Positions 55,131 to 63,677 of a stretch of DNA of 64,000 bases are shown here, in pieces (position 1 is the first letter of the stretch; each line of letters begins with the position of its first letter). The notes beneath the pieces are model-generated. The model was not told the origin of the DNA, did no database searches, and worked only from the letters and a program-made list of their open reading frames with translations. Position numbers and translations under genes: made by a program. Source of the DNA: Vibrio splendidus (lineage in GTDB: Bacteria > Pseudomonadota > Gammaproteobacteria > Enterobacterales > Vibrionaceae); assembly GCF_024347615.1 (NCBI RefSeq), contig NZ_AP025508.1, positions 1,054,001 to 1,118,000 of the forward strand, written 5' to 3'.

Positions 55131-56462
55131 TCAATTGTCGCTTAGCAAATAGGGCTCCACCAAGCGCCTGATGTTTACCTTGGCTCCAAGGCGAGATGCC
55201 AGCAGGTACATGCCTCCAATCTTTCGGTGGAGGAATAGAGCGTCTGCTGGTGGCGTGTGCCAATACTCTTGTTCCATGCTGAGTATGGTTCCTGCTTCAC
55301 GAAGCCTTTGTGCTAAACCACTGGCTTTGAAGTCGTAATCTTCATCGACAAGCATGGGTTCACAGGCCATTTTCACTAAGTTGAGAATCGCTTGGCGCTG
55401 GTCTGGGAGGATGGTCTCGCTAAAAAATCCAATTTGCTCTAGGGCTTTGTTTAACCCCTGCTCATCATGATTGACCACAGATGTGAAAGCCATGCGATAA
55501 CCATCACTGAAGCGGTCGCTGTATTCACGGGTGGCACCGAAATCCAATAAGCCAACTTGTCGTGTTTGTTCCACATACAAGTAATTGGCGAAGTTGGGAT
55601 CGGTTTGCACCATCTTGAAGTCGAATAACTCTCTGAACAGAAGCTCGAGCAAGCTGTGCATCACAAAGTCACGGGTGCTTTGATCGTAACCTTCTATTTG
55701 CTCTATCGAGACGCCTTCAATGAAGTCCATTGCGAGCACTGATTCTGAAGACATTTGAGGGTGAATTTTAGGTACAACGAAGTGAGAGTGTTCTTTTAAT
55801 ACATTGTGATAACGAGTCGCATAGTCAGCCTCGCGAGCATAATCCGCTTCGTCGTGGAGTTGTTTTTTTGCCTCTTCTAATAAGCCTTTGTAATCGACAG
55901 ACTTGGGAATCAAACCAACGATATTGAGCAATGTACCTACGTTGTCTACATCACTGTCGATGCTTTTTCGAATGCCTGGGTATTGGACTTTTATGGCAAG
56001 TTTGTCTCCAGAGTCGCTATACGCTTGGTGAACCTGACCGATGGACGCACTGGCGATGGGCTTAAAGTTGAAGGAGATAAACTCCGCCTTCCAGTTCATT
56101 CCGAGTGAATTTTCTAACACTTGGCTGAGCTGTTTGGCTGGCAGTGGGTCAGCGTCTGAACGTAGGCGAGCAAGAATGTTGGCTAATTCGGGTTCAAGAA
56201 TATCACCTGCATCCATTGACAGCATTTGACCGAGCTTCATCGCTGCCCCGCGTAAATGTGCCAGTTGATCGGTGAGCCGAGCAATGTTTTGTGGCGTTAG
56301 CAGTAAGTCTTTTGCTTTGGGCCTGTTGCCTTGTGCTATTTGCTTGGTGCCTTCCGTCAGCACATTACCCGCGACCCTTGTTGCCAGCGAGGCGAACTTA
56401 CTGAATCTTGAAATACGATGGGTAGGTAGATTTCTTTCTTTTGCCGACATAAAGGTTCTCAC
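55131..56462 (-). CDS. ABC1/UbiB-family atypical kinase
   Basis: A 443-residue ABC1 (ADCK) protein. The family KxGQ motif is AAMKLGQMLSMDAGDI (K at about 87), the A-rich loop is KPIASASIGQVHQAY, the ATP lysine LAIKVQYPGI, the ExD-type QTDPNFANYL and the DFGATREY motif. The catalytic family supports coenzyme Q or isoprenoid metabolism; it is not UbiB itself, which has C-terminal helices. Start could be at 56450 (MSAKERNLP). Confidence 0.88.
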   Translation of the reverse strand: MRTFMSAKERNLPTHRISRFSKFASLATRVAGNVLTEGTKQIAQGNRPKAKDLLLTPQNIARLTDQLAHLRGAAMKLGQMLSMDAGDILEPELANILARLRSDADPLPAKQLSQVLENSLGMNWKAEFISFNFKPIASASIGQVHQAYSDSGDKLAIKVQYPGIRKSIDSDVDNVGTLLNIVGLIPKSVDYKGLLEEAKKQLHDEADYAREADYATRYHNVLKEHSHFVVPKIHPQMSSESVLAMDFIEGVSIEQIEGYDQSTRDFVMHSLLELLFRELFDFKMVQTDPNFANYLYVEQTRQVGLLDFGATREYSDRFSDGYRMAFTSVVNHDEQGLNKALEQIGFFSETILPDQRQAILNLVKMACEPMLVDEDYDFKASGLAQRLREAGTILSMEQEYWHTPPADALFLHRKIGGMYLLASRLGAKVNIRRLVEPYLLSDN

Positions 56463-56569
56463 TTAGTTATCAAGACTCACTACAAAGTTCTATAAACCAT
56501 TACCCAACCGAATGTTTTGTTGTGGTAACGTTGCTCGCGAAACAGTAAACAGAATTTAAAGGAAAAAAC

Positions 56570-56665
56570 ATGAAGTTTATTTGGTTAAAAGTCGCGGTTA
56601 CCGTTTTAGTTTTTGCTGCGCTGTTTGGTGTGGTGTATTACAAAGTCGCAAGTGGTATGTCTTAA
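56570..56665 (+). CDS. small membrane protein, 31 residues
   Basis: ATG seven bases after AAAGGA. The protein has one hydrophobic helix (residues 6-24, VKVAVTVLVFAALFGVVYY-like) and short polar ends, so it fits the single-pass small membrane proteins found beside stress genes. It is just 7 bp from the convergent DCC gene. No family name. Confidence 0.55.
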   Translation: MKFIWLKVAVTVLVFAALFGVVYYKVASGMS

Positions 56666-56672
56666 CCAAGTA

Positions 56673-57059
56673 CTAATTTGTGCAGCTGTTACCATCGCAG
56701 CGTGACTTTCCAGTTAGCCAGAAAGAGACTTTGTATCGGTTCTTGGCAAACCGAAGATAACACCAGTCGGCCACTGGCTTGAATATCGCCCAACGTAAAG
56801 GGGCGTATAGCCAACCTTTTCCTACTAAGCGCCACGCTTGGTAGGTCACGTCTAAACCTAGCAGCAGTTTTCCATTCTCATCCAGTGCATGCAAAACGGT
56901 GTTGGCTGCGTCGGCATCAATCTGAGGGTAGTCTGAAAAGGCTTCACTGTAGATATCGATGGTTTGAATCTTATTTTCGACATCATGCTTTGCAAGTGCC
57001 GCCATCTCCTTTGCGCACAACGGGCATGTCCCATCGTAAAATATCGTAAGTTGTGTCAT
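56673..57059 (-). CDS. DUF393 / DCC-family thiol-disulfide protein
   Basis: A 128-residue protein with the DCC motif D9-G-T-C12-P-L-C15 near the start (MTQLTIFYDGTCPLCAKEM). The remainder (LDENGKLLLGLDVTYQAWRLVGKGWLYAPLRW) is typical of YuxK-like proteins, presumed thiol-disulfide oxidoreductases. The frame opens six codons upstream, but MTQLTIFYDG is the normal start. Confidence 0.87.
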   Translation of the reverse strand: MTQLTIFYDGTCPLCAKEMAALAKHDVENKIQTIDIYSEAFSDYPQIDADAANTVLHALDENGKLLLGLDVTYQAWRLVGKGWLYAPLRWAIFKPVADWCYLRFAKNRYKVSFWLTGKSRCDGNSCTN

Positions 57060-57460
57060 CGTCTGTTCGCCTATCATTTCACTACCTGAACCTTCAGTTA
57101 CCCGTTAAGTTGGCACCCGTCAATTCAATCGCTTGTTATTCAATAATCTAGCAATGGCTACGTGATTGTACCTTTTAAAGATCACTCTCCTCGTATCAAA
57201 GCTAAAAAAATGTCTGACGTAGACACTTTGTTCATCTTTTCAAGTCCTTGATTGTTTGGTCAAATCTCGGGTTTATGGACAAAGGATAACAAAGCGTCCA
57301 ATAAAGGTGTGCCTTCAATATATAAACATCAATTAATTCAACAAGTTGAACTTGGCTTGGAATATGCTCTATCGAACCTACGAATTGCTAAAGGATTTTC
57401 TCTAATTTGGGCATGGCAGAAAACCCTAAAAGCATAAGTATGGATAAATGGAGAGAGAAC
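57060..57460. other. 400-bp leader region before the large secreted-protein gene
   Basis: No convincing gene. A 61-codon frame from a TTG at 57252 has no ribosome binding site and no recognisable sequence. The region is AT-rich and probably holds the promoter and leader of the gene at 57461; I see no clear sigma-70 or sigma-54 box. Confidence 0.5.
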
Positions 57461-59251
57461 ATGAAGGTTATAAATTATTTACTTAGTGTGCTTTTGTTGT
57501 TTAGTAGCCCCCAGTTGGTGTGGGCTACTGTTGATGTGATGGAACTCGATGGTAACGCGACCAGTGATAATAGTGGTATTGATTGGGATGACGTAAATGA
57601 TCCTAACAGCATGGTTGGGATTGCAGAATTTTTCGAAAAAGACCGCAATGGTATCGACCAAATCTTTTGGAAGGGTGGATCAAAAGATGATTCCGACATT
57701 ACGGATTGGGCGTTCCGTACCGCGTCACCACAACCAAAAGATGACTTTACCAATGCGTATGCCGCTGCCTTTGAAAGCGAAGGTGACTTGCTGATTTACT
57801 TTGGTGCAGACCGATATGCGAACAATGGTGATATGTACATTGGGTTTTGGTTTTTACAAGACCAGATTGGATTGCCGGATGGTAAAACCAAAGGCGACTT
57901 TGTTGGGCAGCATATCAATGGAGACATCCTTGTGCTGATTTCATTCCCACAAGCAAGTGGCGGTAATCCGTATATAGAAGTGTTGCAGTGGGATTTGAAT
58001 AATGGCGATGTCACCGACAACATGACGAGAATCTTCCAAACTGACGGTGACCCTAAGTCGAATGATTTCGTTGGTGCAAGATGTGGCAGTGGTGCTGTCG
58101 GTGTCGAGAAGATATGTGCGATTTCAAATGATGATTCTATCGGGGCAATTGATCTTCCCAATGTACAAGGTTGGGAATACCTAGCGAAAACGGGTGAAAC
58201 AACCTCTATTCCGACAGAGAGCTTTGTTGAAGGACGTCTGAATTTATCTGCGTTGTTGAACGATGAGTTTGGTATTGAGGATATTCCTTGTTTCAGTAGT
58301 TTCTTAGTGGAGTCACGAGCTTCTCGTTCGATTGATGCATCTTTGGCTGACTTCGTTGTCGGTTCATTCAGTTTATGTAGCATCAATATAGCAGCGACTT
58401 GTAACACAACCAGTTTTACGGTTGATGGCATGTTTAACATCGATTACACCGTGACGGTCACCAATGCTGGTCCTGGTTCGTTAGGCACCAACGGTGATTA
58501 CGAAGTGGCCTTTTTATCTGAGTCACCAATCTTAGGCGCGCTTCCAGTGGTTGGTAATGGTGATGAAGTGTGGAGTGTCGGTGAGTCATTCTCATTCATG
58601 GGTAATTACTTGTCTGTAAATAATGGTGCCGTCGGTGTAATAGATGGTGCGGTGGATCTTGATGGGCTTATCGTGAATGCTCAAGCGCCAGTGGCCTATA
58701 ATTGTCCACCAATAGACTTGAGCCCGATGGTTGAGATTTCTAAGGTGTGTAATAGCTTCTTAGAGGTTGATGGCGGCCAAGTTGTGCTTAAGAAAACCTA
58801 TGATGTTGAAATATGTAATACCGGTGATATCCCATTGGCCATTGAATCGCTGGTGGATTCTAAGGATGACTCTTTGAGCCGTTCTGATTTACCTACTGAA
58901 GTAGTCAACAGCAGTTATTACCTCGACTTTGCTTTACCTTGTGATGATCTTGAGGATGTGACCACATGTGGTGCTGGTAATATGTGTAGTGCATTAAGTG
59001 CCGACCCTGAGCTGTTTGCTTGTAAAACGGGTGAAGGGGAGTGGATACCGAACTTTGGTGATGCGATTGGTCAAGTGTGTACACAAGTAAGTAAAACTTA
59101 TGCGCCAAATGTGTTACCAACCGGAACTGCAGGAATGCTATCTAATCAAGTGACAGCAACGTTTGACTCGCTGTTCTTGCAACAAGCATTTATGGAAACA
59201 TCGAACATTGCAACCTGTGATGTTTGTCCATTTACTGTTCCTGAGCCATAA
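57461..59251 (+). CDS. large secreted protein of unknown function, 596 residues
   Basis: Signal peptide MKVINYLLSVLLLFSSPQLVWA, start at 57461 with a GGAGAG site. About residues 40-290 form an N-terminal domain with WAFRTASPQPKDDFTNAYAAAF and ADRYANNGDMYIGFWFLQDQIG. It is followed by two immunoglobulin-like segments (FNIDYTVTVTNAGPGSLGTNGDYEVAF; VLKKTYDVEICNTGDIPLAIESLVDSK) resembling DUF11-type surface repeats. Cysteines are numerous in the last 300 residues (CNTTSF, CPPID, CNSF, CEICNTGD-type, CDDLEDVTTCGAGNMC), suggesting disulfides. It ends in VPEP with no membrane anchor. A VpsR-like regulator gene converges on it. Confidence 0.7.
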   Translation: MKVINYLLSVLLLFSSPQLVWATVDVMELDGNATSDNSGIDWDDVNDPNSMVGIAEFFEKDRNGIDQIFWKGGSKDDSDITDWAFRTASPQPKDDFTNAYAAAFESEGDLLIYFGADRYANNGDMYIGFWFLQDQIGLPDGKTKGDFVGQHINGDILVLISFPQASGGNPYIEVLQWDLNNGDVTDNMTRIFQTDGDPKSNDFVGARCGSGAVGVEKICAISNDDSIGAIDLPNVQGWEYLAKTGETTSIPTESFVEGRLNLSALLNDEFGIEDIPCFSSFLVESRASRSIDASLADFVVGSFSLCSINIAATCNTTSFTVDGMFNIDYTVTVTNAGPGSLGTNGDYEVAFLSESPILGALPVVGNGDEVWSVGESFSFMGNYLSVNNGAVGVIDGAVDLDGLIVNAQAPVAYNCPPIDLSPMVEISKVCNSFLEVDGGQVVLKKTYDVEICNTGDIPLAIESLVDSKDDSLSRSDLPTEVVNSSYYLDFALPCDDLEDVTTCGAGNMCSALSADPELFACKTGEGEWIPNFGDAIGQVCTQVSKTYAPNVLPTGTAGMLSNQVTATFDSLFLQQAFMETSNIATCDVCPFTVPEP

Positions 59252-59285
59252 GTACTCTCATTAATTGAGTACAACTGAACTCCAA

Positions 59286-59312
59286 AGCAGCCTAGTTCGT
59301 TAGGCTGCTTTA
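59286..59312 (+). terminator. Terminator after the large secreted-protein gene
   Basis: Stem AGCAGCCTA (59286-59294) / TAGGCTGCT (59301-59309) followed by TTATTAGTTATTAG. Confidence 0.7.
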
Positions 59313-59362
59313 TTAGTTATTAGTTATTAGTTATTAGTTATTAGTTATTTAGTTATTTAGCT
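59312..59362. repeat. 7-bp tandem repeat
   Basis: Five exact copies of ATTAGTT (59312-59346) followed by two ATTTAGTT-like units. It lies between the secreted-protein gene and the VpsR-like gene, and can vary in length by strand slippage. Confidence 0.85.
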
Positions 59363-59373
59363 AGCTAGGCGAC

Positions 59374-60726
59374 TTAAATTACTATCTGATGTTTTTTGAT
59401 CAGCTTGTACAAGGTTGTCCGAGAAATAGACAACGCTTTAGCAGATTGGGAAATATTGTAGTGGTGTTGCTGAATCACTCGACGAACATTTTTTGAAGAA
59501 AGTTGAGTGTCACTCTCAGTATCGGGCGACGCGTCTTTTAATTGAATCCCCATATGACGAGTAGAGAGGGCGCTTGAGTTAGAAAGAACAATCGCTCTTT
59601 TTATGCAGTTGAATAACTCTCTGACATTGCCTGGCCAATGGTACTGTTTCATTTGCTCAAGGGTGTCACTAGGCAGTTTGGTTTTGGATGCGTAATTGTG
59701 CTTCAGTTCAAATCGAACCAAATCTTCAATGTCTTCTTTGTGATCATTGAGTGGTACTAGGTCTAATGGAAGTACATTGATGCGATGAAAGAGATCCTTT
59801 CGAAATTTACCCGCAGCAACGGCTTGTTCGATATTGACGTTGGTGGCGAAAATCACACGGCAATCTACGGGCAATTGGTTGTTACTGCCGAGTCGCTCTA
59901 TCAAGTTATTTTCTAGAAAGTGGAGTAAGTAGGTTTGCAGCGACAGTTCAAGGTCGCCGATCTCATCCAAAAATAGTGTGCCACCATTCGCTCTTTCCAC
60001 GTGTCCGACGTAGCGTTTGTTTGCACCCGTGAACGAGCCTTTTTCAAAGCCAAATAACTCTGAGTGAATCAGGGATTGTGGAATTGCGCCACAATTTACA
60101 GCGATGAAAGGTTTTTGACTGCGGGCTGAGGCCTCATGTATTAAACGCGCACATAGGCTTTTTCCTGTTCCGGTTTCCCCTTGAATTAGCACTGGAAAAT
60201 CGTTGTTAGCGATCTTGGCTATCTTCTTTTTAAGTTGCTGGATGGTTCTGGATTGTCCCACCAATTGACATTCATGGCACGAGGCAGACTTAGGTTTAGT
60301 TTGCTTGGGGTCGACCATGCCATACGCATGGCCTAAATTTCGACAAAGCCATTCTGTATCAATAGGGAGGTGGTAATAATCCCAAAAGGTTTGCTTAATG
60401 AGCGATAAGTTGCGGCTTGGTGGTTGGTTGCAGATAGCGATTGCTTTTAAATTTGGAGAGTGAACCTTCAGCGTTGATATTTGCTCACATTGTTTGTCGA
60501 TTGAGGATGATGTTAGACAAGAAACCACAATTGGTGCGTAGCTTTCGCTGCGTGTATCGAGTAAGTGAATGGCCTGTTCGGTTGTTTCTGCAACTTGAGC
60601 TTCCCAGTTATGGAGACGCAGTTCTCCAACCCACTGACTATGGTGCAGGCATGCGGTGTTGCATAACAAAATCACAGAACGAGTTATTGGCTCAGGTGAT
60701 ACTCTTTTTGATGGCATTGTGCTCAC
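59374..60726 (-). CDS. sigma-54-dependent transcriptional activator, VpsR-like
   Basis: A 450-residue enhancer-binding protein. The N-terminal ~130 residues look like a degenerate receiver domain. The AAA+ domain has Walker A GETGTGKSLCAR, GSFTGANKRYVGHVE (sigma-54 contact loop), Walker B GGTLFLDEIGDL and the sensor FRKDLFHRINVLPL. A C-terminal Fis-type helix-turn-helix is in VRRVIQQHHYNISQSAKALSISRTTLYKLIKKH. VpsR, the activator of Vibrio polysaccharide genes, has this layout. The GSFTGA contact loop argues that this one uses sigma-54. It converges on the secreted-protein gene. Confidence 0.88.
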   Translation of the reverse strand: MSTMPSKRVSPEPITRSVILLCNTACLHHSQWVGELRLHNWEAQVAETTEQAIHLLDTRSESYAPIVVSCLTSSSIDKQCEQISTLKVHSPNLKAIAICNQPPSRNLSLIKQTFWDYYHLPIDTEWLCRNLGHAYGMVDPKQTKPKSASCHECQLVGQSRTIQQLKKKIAKIANNDFPVLIQGETGTGKSLCARLIHEASARSQKPFIAVNCGAIPQSLIHSELFGFEKGSFTGANKRYVGHVERANGGTLFLDEIGDLELSLQTYLLHFLENNLIERLGSNNQLPVDCRVIFATNVNIEQAVAAGKFRKDLFHRINVLPLDLVPLNDHKEDIEDLVRFELKHNYASKTKLPSDTLEQMKQYHWPGNVRELFNCIKRAIVLSNSSALSTRHMGIQLKDASPDTESDTQLSSKNVRRVIQQHHYNISQSAKALSISRTTLYKLIKKHQIVI

Positions 60727-61005
60727 TCTTCATGTTTCGATATCCATGATGAAACCTTCAGTAAGCCCCCTAAATATCCCATAAGCTTAGAAGCAAAATT
60801 CAATTAATTCGAGCACACAAATCTGATGGCGTTTGGCTGACAAGTGTCATTATCTCAAGCGGGAAAGCCAATCTGGTGCTTTACTTACTGATATTTATGC
60901 TTATTAATTAAAGGTATTCACGAATATCGTGTTTTTACTGTTTTGTTTATTGATGATCACACAGTAAACTCCGCGCTAATCACTAACGATAAAGAGCTGA
61001 TATTG

Positions 61006-61563
61006 ATGATAATTAACGTAGCAAAAAAGTTCATTTTGGCAGCGTCTGCGCTGGTGCTAGGTGGTTGTGTGAGCTATAGCGTGACTGAACAAGAAATGAC
61101 GAACTACCTTCAAGATTCGGTGATGTTAGAGCAAGAAGTGGGTGTACAAAACGTTATGTATGCGCAAGTCGCTGTCGATGACTTAGCGGTGCAAATTGGC
61201 CGAGCTGATGCCGAGCGTGTGTCTGTTCTGGCGAATACCAATGCACAAGTTCAGGTGTTTAACGTGCCGAACATGAGGTTGGATCTTGATATCGAGTTCA
61301 GTGCGATTCCTGAATACGACAAAGAGAGTGGCGAGATTTATTTGAAATCACTGCGTTTAGAGCGCTTTGAAGAAAAAGATAAACAGCTTTCGCCTGAGGT
61401 CGCCAAACTACTTAAGCCTGCTGTTTCTATGATTGGCTTTGCTTTGTCCCAGTCACCGGTTTACAAACTGGACAGCAACAAGGTTCAAGAGTCATTGATC
61501 AAGTCATCGGAACCTAATCTAGTGATTAAAGACAACAAGCTGGTCATCGAGTTATTTGATTAA
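61006..61563 (+). CDS. DUF1439 lipoprotein (YceB-like)
   Basis: A 185-residue lipoprotein with lipobox VLGGC (C21). The rest (VSYSVTEQEMTNYLQDSVMLEQEVGVQNVMYAQVAVDDLAVQIGRAD, then DIEFSAIPEYDKESGEIYLKSLRLERFEEKDKQL) matches DUF1439, the family of E. coli YceB, a periplasmic lipid-binding-like fold. The frame opens at 60943; the ATG at 61006 is chosen for the lipoprotein signal. Confidence 0.85.
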   Translation: MIINVAKKFILAASALVLGGCVSYSVTEQEMTNYLQDSVMLEQEVGVQNVMYAQVAVDDLAVQIGRADAERVSVLANTNAQVQVFNVPNMRLDLDIEFSAIPEYDKESGEIYLKSLRLERFEEKDKQLSPEVAKLLKPAVSMIGFALSQSPVYKLDSNKVQESLIKSSEPNLVIKDNKLVIELFD

Positions 61564-61599
61564 CCCTTCCCGTTTAGCTGACACTCAGATTTAAAACAC

Positions 61600-61630
61600 A
61601 ATGGCTGCCGATTTGGTGGCCATTTTTGTT
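61600..61630 (+). terminator. Terminator after the DUF1439 gene
   Basis: Stem AATGGC (61600-61605) / GCCATT (61619-61624), followed by TTTGTTTGTG. Confidence 0.6.
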
Positions 61631-61789
61631 TGTGTTGAATCAGTAAGATTTCTGTTTTTAGACTGTCTATTCAGCTTGTTTTCTCTGGCTTATTTATTGA
61701 ATTAGCCGCGTATCTCACCTTTACTTTACTCTTGTGAGCAAGTCATCGCTTCAGTCATCAAATCATAAGAAAGAAAAGGTGAGCGAACT

Positions 61790-63352
61790 ATGAAGAATCC
61801 AGTAATAGCGGATAACAAACCCGTTAAGGTCGAGCTAACAGAAGGGGAGGAGTATTACTTCTGTACCTGTGGGAAATCGAAAAACCAACCGTTTTGTGAT
61901 GGTTCTCATGCAGGAACGGGCTTCAAACCGAAGAGTTTCGTGGCCGAGGAAACCGGTGACGCTTACCTGTGCCGCTGTAAGTATTCAAACAATCTCCCAT
62001 TTTGTGACGGTACCCATAAACAGTTTACGGCTGAGCAAGTGGGCCAAGAAGGCCCTGATGTTCATATCCAAGCGGCAACGCCCGATCTCTCACCTGCGGC
62101 TTCTGCAACCAAAGAGGAGCCCACGGTTGAGTTCATTCATCAATTAGCACGAGATGGCTTATCCAAAGTGGGCCACCATGGGCCAATGACTTCAATGGGC
62201 GTCCCAAGATATCTATTACCTCACTGGGATGATATTCAAGTGATGGTTGCACAAATGGCGACCAAACCGTTATTGGAACATGTGCCCGTCGGTACTGAGC
62301 TTATTATTGGGCCAAAAGCGAAAAAGCCGCTTAAATTGAACATCTCTTTATTTGTGTCTGATATGAGTTTTGGGTCGTTATCTGAAGAAGCGAAAATTTC
62401 TTTAGCGACAGGCGCGGAGCTGGCGGGGACGGGAATTTGCTCGGGTGAGGGCGGAATGTTACCCGAAGAGCAAGCGGCCAATTCTCGCTACTTTTATGAA
62501 TTAGCCAGCGCACAATTTGGTTACGATGAATCTAAGCTCAAAAATGTCCAAGCCTTCCATTTTAAAGGTGGGCAGGGTGCTAAAACCGGAACAGGCGGTC
62601 ACCTACCGGGTGCGAAGAACATTGGCAAGATAGCAGAGGTGCGCGGTATTGAAGCGGGTACCGCCGCGATTTCCCCACCCACCTTTGTTGATCTAAAAAC
62701 CGTCGAGGATTTCAAAAATTTCGCCGACCGGGTTCGAGAGGTGACAGGCGGGATCCCAATTGGCTTCAAGTTGAGTGCCAATCATATTGAAGAGGATATT
62801 CAGTTCGCATTGGATGCCAGTGCCGATTACATCATCTTGGATGGTCGAGGCGGTGGTACTGGGGCGGCGCCAGAAATGTTCCGTGACCATATTAGTGTGC
62901 CGACCATTCCAGCGCTTGCCCGTGCCAGAGCCTATCTAGACAAGCAAGGCGTAAGTGACAGAGTCACCTTAATCATTACTGGTGGGCTTCGTGTTCCAAT
63001 GGACTTCGTAAAAGCGATGGCGCTTGGTGCAGATGGTGTCGCTATCTCGAACAGTGCCATGCAGTCGATAGGTTGTGTTGCTGCCCGAATGTGCAACACC
63101 AATAATTGCCCGGCGGGTATCGCGACTCAAAAAGCCGATTTACGCCAACGGTTAAATGTAGAAAAGGCATCGAACCAATTGAAGAACTTTTTCGAAGCCT
63201 CGACTGAATTGATGCAAGTGATGGCGAGAGCGTGTGGTCATGATCATTTGAATCAGTTTAACCCTCACGATTTAGCGACGTGGAATCGCGAAATGGCCGA
63301 ACTATCTGGAGTCGCTTACTCTGGTGTCAGTTCACTAAATCAACTTAAGTAA
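61790..63352 (+). CDS. fusion of two CDGSH Fe-S motifs with a glutamate synthase-type FMN domain
   Basis: A 520-residue protein. Residues 15-80 have two CDGSH motifs: C25-x-C27...C36-D-G-S-H40 and C61-x-C63...C72-D-G-T-H76, each able to bind a 2Fe-2S cluster. After a linker, residues 110-520 are the FMN/TIM-barrel domain of glutamate synthase (FGSLSEEAKISLATGAELAG, SGEGGMLPEE, FHFKGGQGAKTGTGGHLPG, DGRGGGTGAAPE, ADGVAISNSAMQSIG). The 3Fe-4S cysteines are C429, C435 and C440. No glutaminase domain is present, so it is a ferredoxin-like or electron-transfer oxidoreductase rather than a normal GltB. Substrate unknown. Confidence 0.9.
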   Translation: MKNPVIADNKPVKVELTEGEEYYFCTCGKSKNQPFCDGSHAGTGFKPKSFVAEETGDAYLCRCKYSNNLPFCDGTHKQFTAEQVGQEGPDVHIQAATPDLSPAASATKEEPTVEFIHQLARDGLSKVGHHGPMTSMGVPRYLLPHWDDIQVMVAQMATKPLLEHVPVGTELIIGPKAKKPLKLNISLFVSDMSFGSLSEEAKISLATGAELAGTGICSGEGGMLPEEQAANSRYFYELASAQFGYDESKLKNVQAFHFKGGQGAKTGTGGHLPGAKNIGKIAEVRGIEAGTAAISPPTFVDLKTVEDFKNFADRVREVTGGIPIGFKLSANHIEEDIQFALDASADYIILDGRGGGTGAAPEMFRDHISVPTIPALARARAYLDKQGVSDRVTLIITGGLRVPMDFVKAMALGADGVAISNSAMQSIGCVAARMCNTNNCPAGIATQKADLRQRLNVEKASNQLKNFFEASTELMQVMARACGHDHLNQFNPHDLATWNREMAELSGVAYSGVSSLNQLK

Positions 63353-63677
63353 ATAGTATTTCGATAAAGCACACTCACTGTATTTTGGGTGTGCTTATTT
63401 TTGTCTGTGTAATGCTAACCTATGTTTAACCTTTCGTAATTAACTGCTTTATAAGTGTTTTTAAATTATTTCCTATTTTTTGAAAATATCGGTTTACCTC
63501 AAGTTAACTTAAGGTTTTATCATAGTCCTCAATCTAAAAACACAATCTATCACCTTGTCGCCTAGTGCAGGTTTTGATGTTATCAAACAGACGTTACGAA
63601 TCTTCAGTTATGAACTTTGAGCTCCGTAATTGAAGTCATGAGTGCATAAAGGTGAGAAAAATGAACAGGGGTCAACA
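63353..63677. other. 325-bp intergenic region
   Basis: Only a terminator is recognisable (next entry) and the ribosome binding site AGGGG of the final gene. No open frame with a start. Confidence 0.55.
63367..63402 (+). terminator. Terminator after the CDGSH-FMN fusion gene
   Basis: Stem AAGCACAC (63367-63374) / GTGTGCTT (63389-63396), then ATTTTTG. Confidence 0.8.

Noticed and set aside
57252..57437. 61-codon frame upstream of the secreted-protein gene
   Set aside because: TTG start, no ribosome binding site, no recognisable sequence; probably leader.
59236..59251. PEP-CTERM sorting signal at the end of the secreted protein (VPEP)
   Set aside because: The protein stops right after VPEP, with no membrane helix or basic tail, so it is not a PEP-CTERM protein.
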